NCBI RefSeq assembly: GCF_918741295.1
Contig: NZ_CAKKNB010000002.1
Coordinates: forward strand, 124,001-188,000
Source of the DNA: Aquabacterium sp. CECT 9606
GTDB taxonomy: Bacteria; Pseudomonadota; Gammaproteobacteria; Burkholderiales; Burkholderiaceae_C
Length of the DNA: 64,000 nucleotides
Direction of reading: 5' to 3'
The notes below the pieces were generated by a model. The model saw only the letters and a list, made by a program, of their open reading frames with translations. It was not told the origin of the DNA and made no database searches. How positions within the stretch are numbered: the stretch's first letter is position 1; each line of letters opens with the position of its first letter. Positions 11,871 to 24,430 of this stretch are shown piece after piece. The position numbers were made by a program, and so were the translations under genes.

Positions 11871-12374
11871 GTGCGCAGTGCCAGCCTGAAAGCGGCCGAG
11901 TTCCAAAAGGCTTTGGGCACCCGCCCGGTGGCGCGCACAACCCATTTTGTGCTGCACCACTTGCCACACACCGAGGCAAAGTTGGCTGCCACTGCCGCAC
12001 CTTCCACGTCCCTTGAGCCAGAGTTGTCAACAACCCTGGCCTTGGGGGATGCCGTGTGTGTGGATGACTCGTCCACACCGACCGAGTTGCCAGCCTGGCG
12101 GCTCGGTTTGGTGCTGCCCAAAAAGCTGGCCCGCCGGTCGGTGACGCGGTCTTTGCTGCGCCACCAGGCGCGGGCCGCCGTGGTCCGCCATGCCCCCATG
12201 GTGGCCGCCACCGCTTGGGCCCAACAGCACCCCGCCGATGCCTGGGTGCTGCGCCTGCGTGCGCCCTTCGACCGCCAGCAGTTTCCCAGCGCCGCCTCCG
12301 AGGCTTTGAGCCGCGTGGTGCGCCTGGAGCTGGACACCTTGTGGGTGGCGCTGTGCGCCAAATCCCGGCCATGA
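11871..12374 (+). CDS. rnpA: Ribonuclease P protein component (divergent)
   Basis: Between rpmH and yidD; LGLVLPKKLARRSVTRSLLRHQAR block; GTG start. Confidence 0.85.
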   Translation: MRSASLKAAEFQKALGTRPVARTTHFVLHHLPHTEAKLAATAAPSTSLEPELSTTLALGDAVCVDDSSTPTELPAWRLGLVLPKKLARRSVTRSLLRHQARAAVVRHAPMVAATAWAQQHPADAWVLRLRAPFDRQQFPSAASEALSRVVRLELDTLWVALCAKSRP

Positions 12375-12676
12375 CCCCGATCCGGTGGCTCAGGTCTGGG
12401 ATACTCGCGGTGCTTTTGGCCCTGGTCAAGGGTTACCGGTTTTTCCTGAGTCCCTGGTTGGGCTCGGCCTGCCGTTTCACCCCCACCTGTTCCTTGTATG
12501 CCGTGCAGGCGCTCGAGCGCCATGGCCCGGCGGCGGGCACTTACCTGGCGGCGCGGCGCCTTGTGCGCTGCCACCCGGGGTGTCACGGCGGTCATGATCC
12601 TGTGCCCGAACGGCGCGTGGGGCTGTTTTCTTTCTCTTCTTCTTCCAACATTCCGTCAGACCAAGCTCACCCATGA
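12371..12676 (+). CDS. yidD: Membrane protein insertion efficiency factor YidD
   Basis: GYRFFLSPWLGSACRFTPTCSLYAVQALERHG; ATGA overlap with rnpA. Confidence 0.95.
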   Translation: MTPIRWLRSGILAVLLALVKGYRFFLSPWLGSACRFTPTCSLYAVQALERHGPAAGTYLAARRLVRCHPGCHGGHDPVPERRVGLFSFSSSSNIPSDQAHP

Positions 12677-14373
12677 ATGATTTGCGTCGCACCCTGTTGT
12701 GGTCGGTGTTTGCCGTCTCACTGTTGATGATGTGGGATGGCTGGCTGCGCCACACCGGCCAACCGTCCTTGTTCGCACCGCCGGCACCTCAGGCAACCGT
12801 CGCTGCTGAGCCTCAGGGCGCGGCCAGCGGGGCAGCCAGCCTGCCCACCGCGGTGGCCACGGGCAGCAGCCCTGCCACGGCCGCTCCGGCTGCCGCGGCA
12901 GCCGCTTCGGCACCTGCCGCGCACGAGCTGGTGACTTTCACCACCGACGTGGCCAAGATCACCTTGGACACCCAAGGTGGTGACGTGGTCAAGGTTGAGC
13001 TGCTCAAGCACCTCGACCAGGACGACGCCAGCAAGAACATGGTCGTGCTCAACCAGACCGCGAACCACACCTACGTGGCGCAGACCGGCCTGATCGGGGG
13101 CGGCAGTGCCGAGCGCCTGCCCAACCACCTCACGCCGATGACGATCGTGACGCCCGAGCGCACGCTGGCCAATGGCGCCGACACGCTGATGGTCAAGCTG
13201 GAATCGGCCCCGGTCGATGGCGTGAAGCTGCTCAAGACCTACACCTTCAAACGCGGTGACTACGCCATCGGCGTCAAGCAAGAGGTCGTGAACGGTTCGG
13301 CCGCCACGGTGCACCCGCAGCTGTACCTGCAACTGACACGCGATGGCACCCAGCCCGTGCAGGCAGGCCCCAGCTTCCTGATGGGCCCGACGGCCTACAC
13401 CGGCCCGGCCATCTACTCGGCCAAGGCCAAGTACCAGAAGGTGGATTTCAAGCACCTGAACGAGAACACCGCCGAGTTCGAGAAGAACGACACCCACGGC
13501 TGGGTGGCCATGGTGCAGCATTACTTCGCCTCGGCCTGGTTGCACAACGATGCCGCCCCCCGCACCTTCTTCGTCGACAAGACCGGCCCCAACCTGTACC
13601 GCACGGGCATGTTGTTTCCCTTGGGCGACCTGGCCGCAGGGCAGAGCAAGTCGTTTGACGCGGTCTTGTTCGTGGGCCCGCAAGAAGAAAACAAGCTGTC
13701 TGCCCTGGCCCCCGGCCTGGAGCTGGTGAAGGACTACGGCTGGCAACGCGTGCTGGCCGAGCCCCTGTTCTGGCTGCTGGACCAGTTGCACAAGCTGATC
13801 GGCAACTGGGGTTGGGCGATCGTGGCGCTGGTGGTGTTGCTCAAGGCGGCTTTCTACTGGCTGAACGCCAAGGCCTACCAATCGATGGCCAAGATGAAGG
13901 CGCTGAACCCGCGCATCCAGGCCATGCGCGAAAACCTGAAGGACAACCCGCAGCAGATGCAGCAAGAGATGCTGAAAATCTACCGCGAAGAGAAGGTCAA
14001 CCCGATCGGCGGCTGCCTGCCCATCGTGATCCAGATCCCGGTGTTCATCTCGCTGTACTCGGTGCTGCTGTCCAGCGTCGAGATGCGCAACGCCCCGTGG
14101 ATCGGATGGATCCATGACCTGTCGGTCAAGGACCCGTTCTTCGTGCTGCCCGCGCTGATGACGGCCTCGACCCTGCTGCAGACCTGGCTGAACCCCACAC
14201 CACCTGATCCGGTCCAGGCCAAGATGATGTGGATCATGCCGATGCTGTTCTCGGTGATGTTCTTCTTCTTCCCCTCGGGCCTGGTGCTGTACTGGCTGAC
14301 CAACAACATCCTGTCGATCGCCCAGCAGTGGATGATCAACCGCAAGATCGAAGCGGCCGCTGCCGCCAAGTGA
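12673..14373 (+). CDS. yidC: Membrane protein insertase YidC
   Basis: MNDLRRTLLWSVFAVSLLMMWDGW; PIGGCLPIVIQIPVFISLYSVL; translationally coupled to yidD. Confidence 0.98.
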   Translation: MNDLRRTLLWSVFAVSLLMMWDGWLRHTGQPSLFAPPAPQATVAAEPQGAASGAASLPTAVATGSSPATAAPAAAAAASAPAAHELVTFTTDVAKITLDTQGGDVVKVELLKHLDQDDASKNMVVLNQTANHTYVAQTGLIGGGSAERLPNHLTPMTIVTPERTLANGADTLMVKLESAPVDGVKLLKTYTFKRGDYAIGVKQEVVNGSAATVHPQLYLQLTRDGTQPVQAGPSFLMGPTAYTGPAIYSAKAKYQKVDFKHLNENTAEFEKNDTHGWVAMVQHYFASAWLHNDAAPRTFFVDKTGPNLYRTGMLFPLGDLAAGQSKSFDAVLFVGPQEENKLSALAPGLELVKDYGWQRVLAEPLFWLLDQLHKLIGNWGWAIVALVVLLKAAFYWLNAKAYQSMAKMKALNPRIQAMRENLKDNPQQMQQEMLKIYREEKVNPIGGCLPIVIQIPVFISLYSVLLSSVEMRNAPWIGWIHDLSVKDPFFVLPALMTASTLLQTWLNPTPPDPVQAKMMWIMPMLFSVMFFFFPSGLVLYWLTNNILSIAQQWMINRKIEAAAAAK

Positions 14374-14415
14374 AGGATGGGTTCGGGGCGCGGATGACGG
14401 CGCCCCGACAAATCG

Positions 14416-14455
14416 AAAGCCGCCTGGTCTTGTCGACCAAGGCGGCTTTTTTTTT
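14416..14455 (+). terminator. Rho-independent terminator downstream of yidC
   Basis: AAAGCCGCCT...AAGGCGGCTTT followed by a T-run. Confidence 0.85.
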
Positions 14456-14457
14456 GC

Positions 14458-14586
14458 TCAGTCGCCGGTGTGGCGGCTGAGGATCATGGCGGAGGCGAAG
14501 ATGGCGGCCAAGGCCAAGGGCCACAGTGGGGGTTCGGCCAGCGAGGCGCTGTTGAACATCAGCCAGTCGTTGAGGATGTGGATCAT
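14458..14586 (-). CDS. Small (42 aa) predicted membrane protein
   Basis: MIHILNDWLMFNSASLAEPPLWPLALAAIFASAMILSRHTGD; AGGAG 7 nt upstream of ATG. Confidence 0.45.
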   Translation of the reverse strand: MIHILNDWLMFNSASLAEPPLWPLALAAIFASAMILSRHTGD

Positions 14587-14674
14587 GACCAAGCTCCTGG
14601 TTTGTCGCCCGTGGGCGTGAACCAGCATGGTCAGCTTGGCGCATGACAGGGGCATGACGCCCCCACAGGGCATG

Positions 14675-15661
14675 TCAGGCGATCACGCCTTCTCCGTCGG
14701 GCGTGCCAGCCGTGGTGGCCGAGGAGGGCTGGCTGGTCTGGGCCGGCTTGTTGCTGGCGGGCGATGCCGTTTCGGCCGCCAGTTGCCGGGCTTTCATGCG
14801 TTTCCAGTTCAAGGGCACCAGCAACTGGCCCCAGAAATTGTGCAGGGGGTAGAAGTTCTCGTTGAACAGGCCCATGTGGGCTGGGCGCTGCTGGCCACGG
14901 GGCTTGTAGACGTAGGTGCCGAAGAGGTGGTCCCACAGCATGAAGACGCTGAAGTTCTTGGCTTCGTCGATGTTGTTGGAGTGGTGCCAGCGGTGCACTT
15001 CGTTCGTGCCGATCACGTAGTTCAGCACGCCGAACTTGAAGTTGACGTTCATGTGCGTGATGGTGGCCAGCACGCTGCCGATCACGCCGCTCATGATGAA
15101 GGCCTCCTGGCTGACGCCGGTCTGGAAGACCACGAAGGCGGGCACGATGCGGCGCCAGATCAGGTCGATCGGGTGGGCGCGGCTGGCATTGAGCACGCTC
15201 AGGCGGTGCGCGCAATGGTGCACGCTGTGCATGCGCCAGAAGAAGTCGACCTCGTGCGCCAGGCGGTGCGTCACGTAGAACATGAAATCAAAAGTGAGGA
15301 ACGAGATCAGCACCTGCACGGGCATGGGCAGGTGGCGTGCGGCCAGGCTGTCGTCCAGGATGCCGAAGTGGAACAACAAGCCCGACCCCGTGGCGGCGAT
15401 CAGGGCGTGGGTCAGGAAGTTCTGGATGCTGCCCACGGCCACCATGGCGCCATTGTTGAGCGTGTCGGTCAGGACCTCGCCCTTCTCGAACCGGTTGGGC
15501 TGCTCAGGCCAGACGTACTGCATCAGGGTGCAGACCAGATAGTAGGGCCCGAGGTAGTACATGAAGACCCGGCCGGGGTCGAAGCCGAAATGCAGCACGG
15601 CGGCGATGCCACCCAGCACTGAACCGACAAGAAAGCCCCAACTGGCGAGGAGTTTGAACAC
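14675..15661 (-). CDS. Sterol desaturase / fatty acid hydroxylase family protein
   Basis: Histidine clusters HRLAHE, HSVHH, HRWHHSNN. Confidence 0.88.
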   Translation of the reverse strand: MFKLLASWGFLVGSVLGGIAAVLHFGFDPGRVFMYYLGPYYLVCTLMQYVWPEQPNRFEKGEVLTDTLNNGAMVAVGSIQNFLTHALIAATGSGLLFHFGILDDSLAARHLPMPVQVLISFLTFDFMFYVTHRLAHEVDFFWRMHSVHHCAHRLSVLNASRAHPIDLIWRRIVPAFVVFQTGVSQEAFIMSGVIGSVLATITHMNVNFKFGVLNYVIGTNEVHRWHHSNNIDEAKNFSVFMLWDHLFGTYVYKPRGQQRPAHMGLFNENFYPLHNFWGQLLVPLNWKRMKARQLAAETASPASNKPAQTSQPSSATTAGTPDGEGVIA

Positions 15662-15787
15662 GACGACTCCATGAACTGCGCGTGATAGACCCGCTCAGTT
15701 TATGACGGAGCGCGTTTCATGCGCAGAGGGGCTTCCCCAGGGGGGACAATCGGTCTTTCCAAGGTGACAGAGAAAGTGAACAGCAGC

Positions 15788-17218
15788 ATGTCGTGGATGG
15801 ATCGCAACAGCCCGATCGTGGCGGTGGCCACCGCGCCTGGCCGGGGCGCCGTGGGGATTGTTCGGGTGTCCGGACAGGGTTTGGCGGCGCTGGTTCAGGC
15901 CTTGTGCGGGCGGGCCTTGCTGCCCAGGTTGGCCACTTACGGCCCCTTGCGCGATGCGAAAGGCGAGGCGATTGACCACGGCCTGGCGATTTACTTCCCC
16001 GGGCCGCACAGTTTCACCGGCGAGGATGTGCTGGAATTGCAGGCCCATGGCGGCCCCGTGGTGCTGCAGCTGCTGCTGGCGCGCTGCCTGGAGGCCGCGC
16101 GCGAAGTGGCGGCGGACACGGGCCGCGAGCGCCTGCCCGGCCTGCGGGTGGCCGAGCCTGGCGAGTTCACCCAACGGGCATTCCTGAACGACAAGATCGA
16201 CCTGGCCCAGGCCGAGGCCATCGCCGACCTGATCGACGCCAGCACCGAGGCCGCGGCGCGCTCGGCCACGCGCTCGCTCGGCGGCGCCTTTTCCAAGCAG
16301 ATCGAACTGCTGCGCGACCAATTGATCAACCTGCGCATGCTGGTGGAAGCCACCCTGGATTTTCCGGAAGAGGAAATCGACTTCCTGGAAAAGGCAGATG
16401 CGAGGGGCCGCCTGAACCGTGTGGCCGCCACCTTGGACCAGGTTTTGCAGCAGGCTCGGCAGGGCGCCTTGTTGCGCGAAGGCCTGCAGGTGGTGCTGGC
16501 CGGCCAGCCCAACGCGGGCAAAAGCTCCCTGCTCAACGCGCTGGCGGGGGCCGAGCTGGCCATCGTCACGCCGATCGCGGGCACTACGCGCGACAAGGTC
16601 AGCCAGACCATCCAGATCGAAGGTGTGCCGCTGCACGTGGTCGACACCGCCGGTTTGCGCGCCGAGCACGAGGCCAGCGACGAGGTGGAGCGCATTGGCA
16701 TGGCGCGCAGCTGGGAAGCCATTGCCCAGGCCGACGCGGTGCTGTTTTTGCACGACCTGACGCGCAGCCAGGACGCCGCCTACGTGGCGGCCGATGTGCA
16801 GATCGCGGGCAAGCTGCCGGGCGGCGTGCCGGTGATCCATGTTTTCAACAAGGCCGACAGCCTGGCGGTGGGCGATTTGCAGGCCCTGGCCCACGAGCCC
16901 GAAGGGCCGATGCTGGCCTTGTCGGCCAAGACCGGGGATGGGCTGGAGGCCTTGCGGCGCATGCTGCTGGAACAGGCGGGCTGGCAGGCCGCGCCAGAGG
17001 GCGTGTTCATCGCCCGGCAACGGCATGTGCAGGCCTTACGCCTGGCGCGCGAACACCTGGAAGGCGCGCAACAGCACGCCAACCAGGCCGATGGCGCCCT
17101 GGACCTGCTGGCCGAGGAGCTGCGCCTGGCGCACAACGCCCTGGGCACGATCACCGGGGCGTTCACCCCGGATGACCTGCTGGGCGAGATCTTCACCCGC
17201 TTTTGCATAGGTAAATGA
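15788..17218 (+). CDS. mnmE: tRNA modification GTPase MnmE
   Basis: [35 protein letters not shown]-terminal FTRFCIGK. Confidence 0.98.
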   Translation: MSWMDRNSPIVAVATAPGRGAVGIVRVSGQGLAALVQALCGRALLPRLATYGPLRDAKGEAIDHGLAIYFPGPHSFTGEDVLELQAHGGPVVLQLLLARCLEAAREVAADTGRERLPGLRVAEPGEFTQRAFLNDKIDLAQAEAIADLIDASTEAAARSATRSLGGAFSKQIELLRDQLINLRMLVEATLDFPEEEIDFLEKADARGRLNRVAATLDQVLQQARQGALLREGLQVVLAGQPNAGKSSLLNALAGAELAIVTPIAGTTRDKVSQTIQIEGVPLHVVDTAGLRAEHEASDEVERIGMARSWEAIAQADAVLFLHDLTRSQDAAYVAADVQIAGKLPGGVPVIHVFNKADSLAVGDLQALAHEPEGPMLALSAKTGDGLEALRRMLLEQAGWQAAPEGVFIARQRHVQALRLAREHLEGAQQHANQADGALDLLAEELRLAHNALGTITGAFTPDDLLGEIFTRFCIGK

Positions 17219-17311
17219 GCCGATTGAAGGCCTGATTGAACATCTGATACCCTCGCCGCTCCCTCGCCAGGCAAGCGACGCGGTCAACCCAGGACGGATT
17301 CAGGGAGAGTC

Positions 17312-18673
17312 ATGCCAACGCTCAGCCACGCCAGGGGCCTCTTGAAAGGCACCTCCACCAGTTCAAACTTGCGCAGCGACGCTTTGGCCGCCGCCTTGTT
17401 GCTGTTGCCGTTTCTGGTGGTGGCCCACTGGTTGAACGACTTGCGTGTGGCCATCGTGACCTTCCATGGCACCGATGAGCTGATCTTCCACTATCCCGCC
17501 ATCTTGCGGTTCGCCCAACAGTGGCCGCGCCCGGTGCTGGGCGACTACTCCTCGGCCACCACGCCGCTGTTCCACCTGGGCTTTTCCTTGTTGGGCAAGC
17601 TGTGCGGCTTCGACTTGTACAAACTGCGGGCGGTGAACGTCCTCATCTCGTGCGGGGCGGGCCTGGTCTACTTCAAGTTGTTGCGGGGCCATTTTCGGCA
17701 CAGCTGGGCGTTCGCGCTGCTGATGAGCCTGGTGTTCCTGCTGTCGCCGTATTTCTTCGGCGTCTCTTTCCTCTTGCTGACCGACAACCTTGCCTGGTTG
17801 TTGTGCATGCTCTCGCTGGCGTGTTTCCTTGGCGCCTTGAACATGCGCCGCCGCCGTGCGGGTTTGCTGGTCTGGGCGCTGGGTTGTGCCTGCCTGTGCC
17901 TGACCTTGCTGACCCGCCAGTCGTTCTTGTGGTTGCTGCTCAGCGCGGCGGGCGTGGCCTGGTTACGCACGCCCGCGTTGGCCGACAGGCTGCTGCGCAT
18001 GGCGATGCTGGGTGTGGCCGCCCTGCCGCTGTTGGCCCTGTTCATGGGCTGGCATGGGCTCATGCCGCCATCGTTCCAGGTGGCGCACGAGGCCCGCTCG
18101 CTGTTCAATCCGCGCGCCTTGGGCTTCACCTTGGCGGTGCTGGGTTTGTACTACCCACTGTTCAACCCGCAGCGGTTCGCGCAGGGCGTTTTGCAAAGGC
18201 AACCCGTGTTCATGGCTGCGCTGGCCGGGGGCCTGCTTTTGCTGGTGTTGCTGCCCCTGCCCGGTCAGGCGGTTGATGACGGCTTTTTGTGGCGCATGTC
18301 ACGCGGCGTGCCTACCTTGCTGCACACGTCCTGGCTGTTCTGGCTGCTGGTGCCGCTGGGCTGCGCCGCGGTGGTGACCATGCTGAAAGAGGCGCCGACC
18401 AGCATCGGCACTTTGTCGCTGCTGGCTTTCGCGCTGTCGGTGTTGCCGTCCAGCTTGCTGTACCAGAAGTACTTCGACCCCTTCATCCCGGTCTTTGTGC
18501 TGCTGGCCCGTCCGCCTGGCCAAAGCCTTGGCAAGCTGGATGTGGTCGCCTTGGCCGTCATGACCGTGGCTTTTGCCACCTATGCGGCGTGGCCTTATCT
18601 GAACCCCGACTTCTACAGCCATGCCAAGCTGCCCGTCTGTGCCGCTTCCGAGTGCTTTTCTGCTGCGAAATAG
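17312..18673 (+). CDS. Polytopic membrane protein, possible GT-C type glycosyltransferase
   Basis: Many hydrophobic segments; N-terminal TDELIFHYP...DYSSATTPLFHL motif. Confidence 0.55.
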   Translation: MPTLSHARGLLKGTSTSSNLRSDALAAALLLLPFLVVAHWLNDLRVAIVTFHGTDELIFHYPAILRFAQQWPRPVLGDYSSATTPLFHLGFSLLGKLCGFDLYKLRAVNVLISCGAGLVYFKLLRGHFRHSWAFALLMSLVFLLSPYFFGVSFLLLTDNLAWLLCMLSLACFLGALNMRRRRAGLLVWALGCACLCLTLLTRQSFLWLLLSAAGVAWLRTPALADRLLRMAMLGVAALPLLALFMGWHGLMPPSFQVAHEARSLFNPRALGFTLAVLGLYYPLFNPQRFAQGVLQRQPVFMAALAGGLLLLVLLPLPGQAVDDGFLWRMSRGVPTLLHTSWLFWLLVPLGCAAVVTMLKEAPTSIGTLSLLAFALSVLPSSLLYQKYFDPFIPVFVLLARPPGQSLGKLDVVALAVMTVAFATYAAWPYLNPDFYSHAKLPVCAASECFSAAK

Positions 18674-18742
18674 CCACCACGAGCCCCTCGGGATCGTATA
18701 AATTTGGGCGATTGTGCGTTGCAGCGCAACTTTGAGGAAAAG

Positions 18743-19210
18743 ATGGAAGTCACTGAACTGGTTCAGGCCATCCAGACATTGAACACTGAAGATGTGTTTC
18801 GGCCGCGTCTGGATGCTCAGCAATGGCGGACGTTTTGCCAATACCTGACTCGCCACGAATTGCGCTCGGGTGATTTGCTGGTCAAGCAAGGTGACCACGA
18901 CCGCACCGTGTACTTCTTGGGGCAAGGCTCCTTGCAGGTGTTTGTCACGGGTGGGGTGCCAGGTGCGGCCCGCATCGCCATCTTGCGCCCCGGGTCGATG
19001 TGCGGCGAGCCCGGTTTGTTCGCCGACACGCCGCGCATGGCCAACATCGAGGCCATGACGGCTTGTGTGATTTTCGCGCTGCGCCTGCAACGTTTTGAAG
19101 AGCTGATCGCCCGTGTGCCAGGCGTGGCGGTCGAGGTGATGCGCGCGGCCGGGGGCGTCATGGCCACGCGCATGCGGGCCAATTTGCAGCGCCAGGTGCC
19201 GTCTGCCTGA
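18743..19210 (+). CDS. Cyclic nucleotide-binding domain protein without obvious DNA-binding domain
   Basis: GDLLVKQGDHDRTVYFLGQGSLQVF...LRPGSMCGEPGLFADTPRMANIEA. Confidence 0.8.
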   Translation: MEVTELVQAIQTLNTEDVFRPRLDAQQWRTFCQYLTRHELRSGDLLVKQGDHDRTVYFLGQGSLQVFVTGGVPGAARIAILRPGSMCGEPGLFADTPRMANIEAMTACVIFALRLQRFEELIARVPGVAVEVMRAAGGVMATRMRANLQRQVPSA

Positions 19211-19243
19211 AGCGCCTTCATGCCATGAGGGAGTGGGGTCAGG

Positions 19244-20302
19244 ATGTTGATCAGTCAAGAGTTGCGCCGCCCCACGATTCTGGTGGCTGACGATTCACCC
19301 CAGAACATCGAGTTGCTGTCGAGGGTGCTGGGACAAGAGTACCGAATCAAAGTGGCGACCTCGGGCGAGAAGGCCCTGAAGATCGCCTATTCAGACGAAC
19401 CACCGGATCTGATCCTGCTCGACATCATGATGCCCGACCTGAGCGGGCTGCAGGTGTGCCAGCGCATCAAGTCCAACCCGGACCGCCGCCGCATCCCCAT
19501 CATCTTTGTCACCGCGATGACCACGGTGGAGGACGAGAGCCTGGGCCTGGCCATGGGCGCGGTGGATTACATCTCCAAGCCGATCAGCCCGCCGCTGGTG
19601 CAGGCCCGCGTGCGCACGCACCTGGCTTTGTATGACCAATCCCGCGAGTTGGAGCGCATGGTGGCGCAGCGCACGGCCGAGCTGGTGGCCACGCGCCAGC
19701 AGATCATCCGCCGCCTGGGTCGCGCCGCCGAGTTCAAGGACAACGAGACTGGCAACCACGTGGTGCGCATGAGCCACATTGCGCGGCTGGTGGCGCAGCA
19801 GGCGGGCCTGGGCCCCGAGGCCGTGCAACTGGTGTTCCAGACCGCGGCCATGCACGACCTGGGCAAGATCGGCGTGCCCGACCGCATCCTGCTCAAGCCC
19901 GGCCCGCTCACGGAAGACGAGTGGGTGATCATGCGCCAGCACGCCCAGATTGGCGCGGACATCATCGGCCGGCACGAGAACGAGCTGCTGGCCACCGCGC
20001 GCGCCATCGCCTTGACCCACCATGAAAAGTGGGACGGCACCGGTTATCCGCAAGGCTTGAAGGGCGAGCAGATCCCGATGAACGGGCGCATCGTGGCCAT
20101 CGCCGATGTGTTCGATGCGCTGATGACGCGCCGGCCCTACAAGCCGCCGCTGCCGGCCGCCGAGTCACTGGCCATCATGGCCGAGCAAAAGGGCAAGCAC
20201 TTCGATCCGATGCTGCTGGAGTGTTTCTTCCAGCAGCAGTTCGAGATCCTCAAGGTCATGGAGCTGTACTCCGATGACCGCGGGGCGATGATGGACCAGT
20301 GA
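19244..20302 (+). CDS. Response regulator with HD-GYP c-di-GMP phosphodiesterase domain
   Basis: REC (LILLDIMMPDLSG) plus HDLGKIG and HHEKWDGTGYPQGLKGEQIP. Confidence 0.93.
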   Translation: MLISQELRRPTILVADDSPQNIELLSRVLGQEYRIKVATSGEKALKIAYSDEPPDLILLDIMMPDLSGLQVCQRIKSNPDRRRIPIIFVTAMTTVEDESLGLAMGAVDYISKPISPPLVQARVRTHLALYDQSRELERMVAQRTAELVATRQQIIRRLGRAAEFKDNETGNHVVRMSHIARLVAQQAGLGPEAVQLVFQTAAMHDLGKIGVPDRILLKPGPLTEDEWVIMRQHAQIGADIIGRHENELLATARAIALTHHEKWDGTGYPQGLKGEQIPMNGRIVAIADVFDALMTRRPYKPPLPAAESLAIMAEQKGKHFDPMLLECFFQQQFEILKVMELYSDDRGAMMDQ

Positions 20303-20308
20303 GCCGCG

Positions 20309-24349
<4,041 letters not shown>

Positions 24350-24430
24350 GGGCGCGCTCTCCGGTATTTTTTTAGTCCGGCCAGTGTGCCCGGTCTTGGC
24401 GTCGATCCGGTAGGAGATTGCCCCGCGTTT

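Noticed and set aside
12058-12078. GTGTGGA...TCCACAC inverted repeat as an additional DnaA-box pair
   Set aside because: Lies within rnpA coding sequence and only partly matches TTATCCACA on either strand; kept only as a note.
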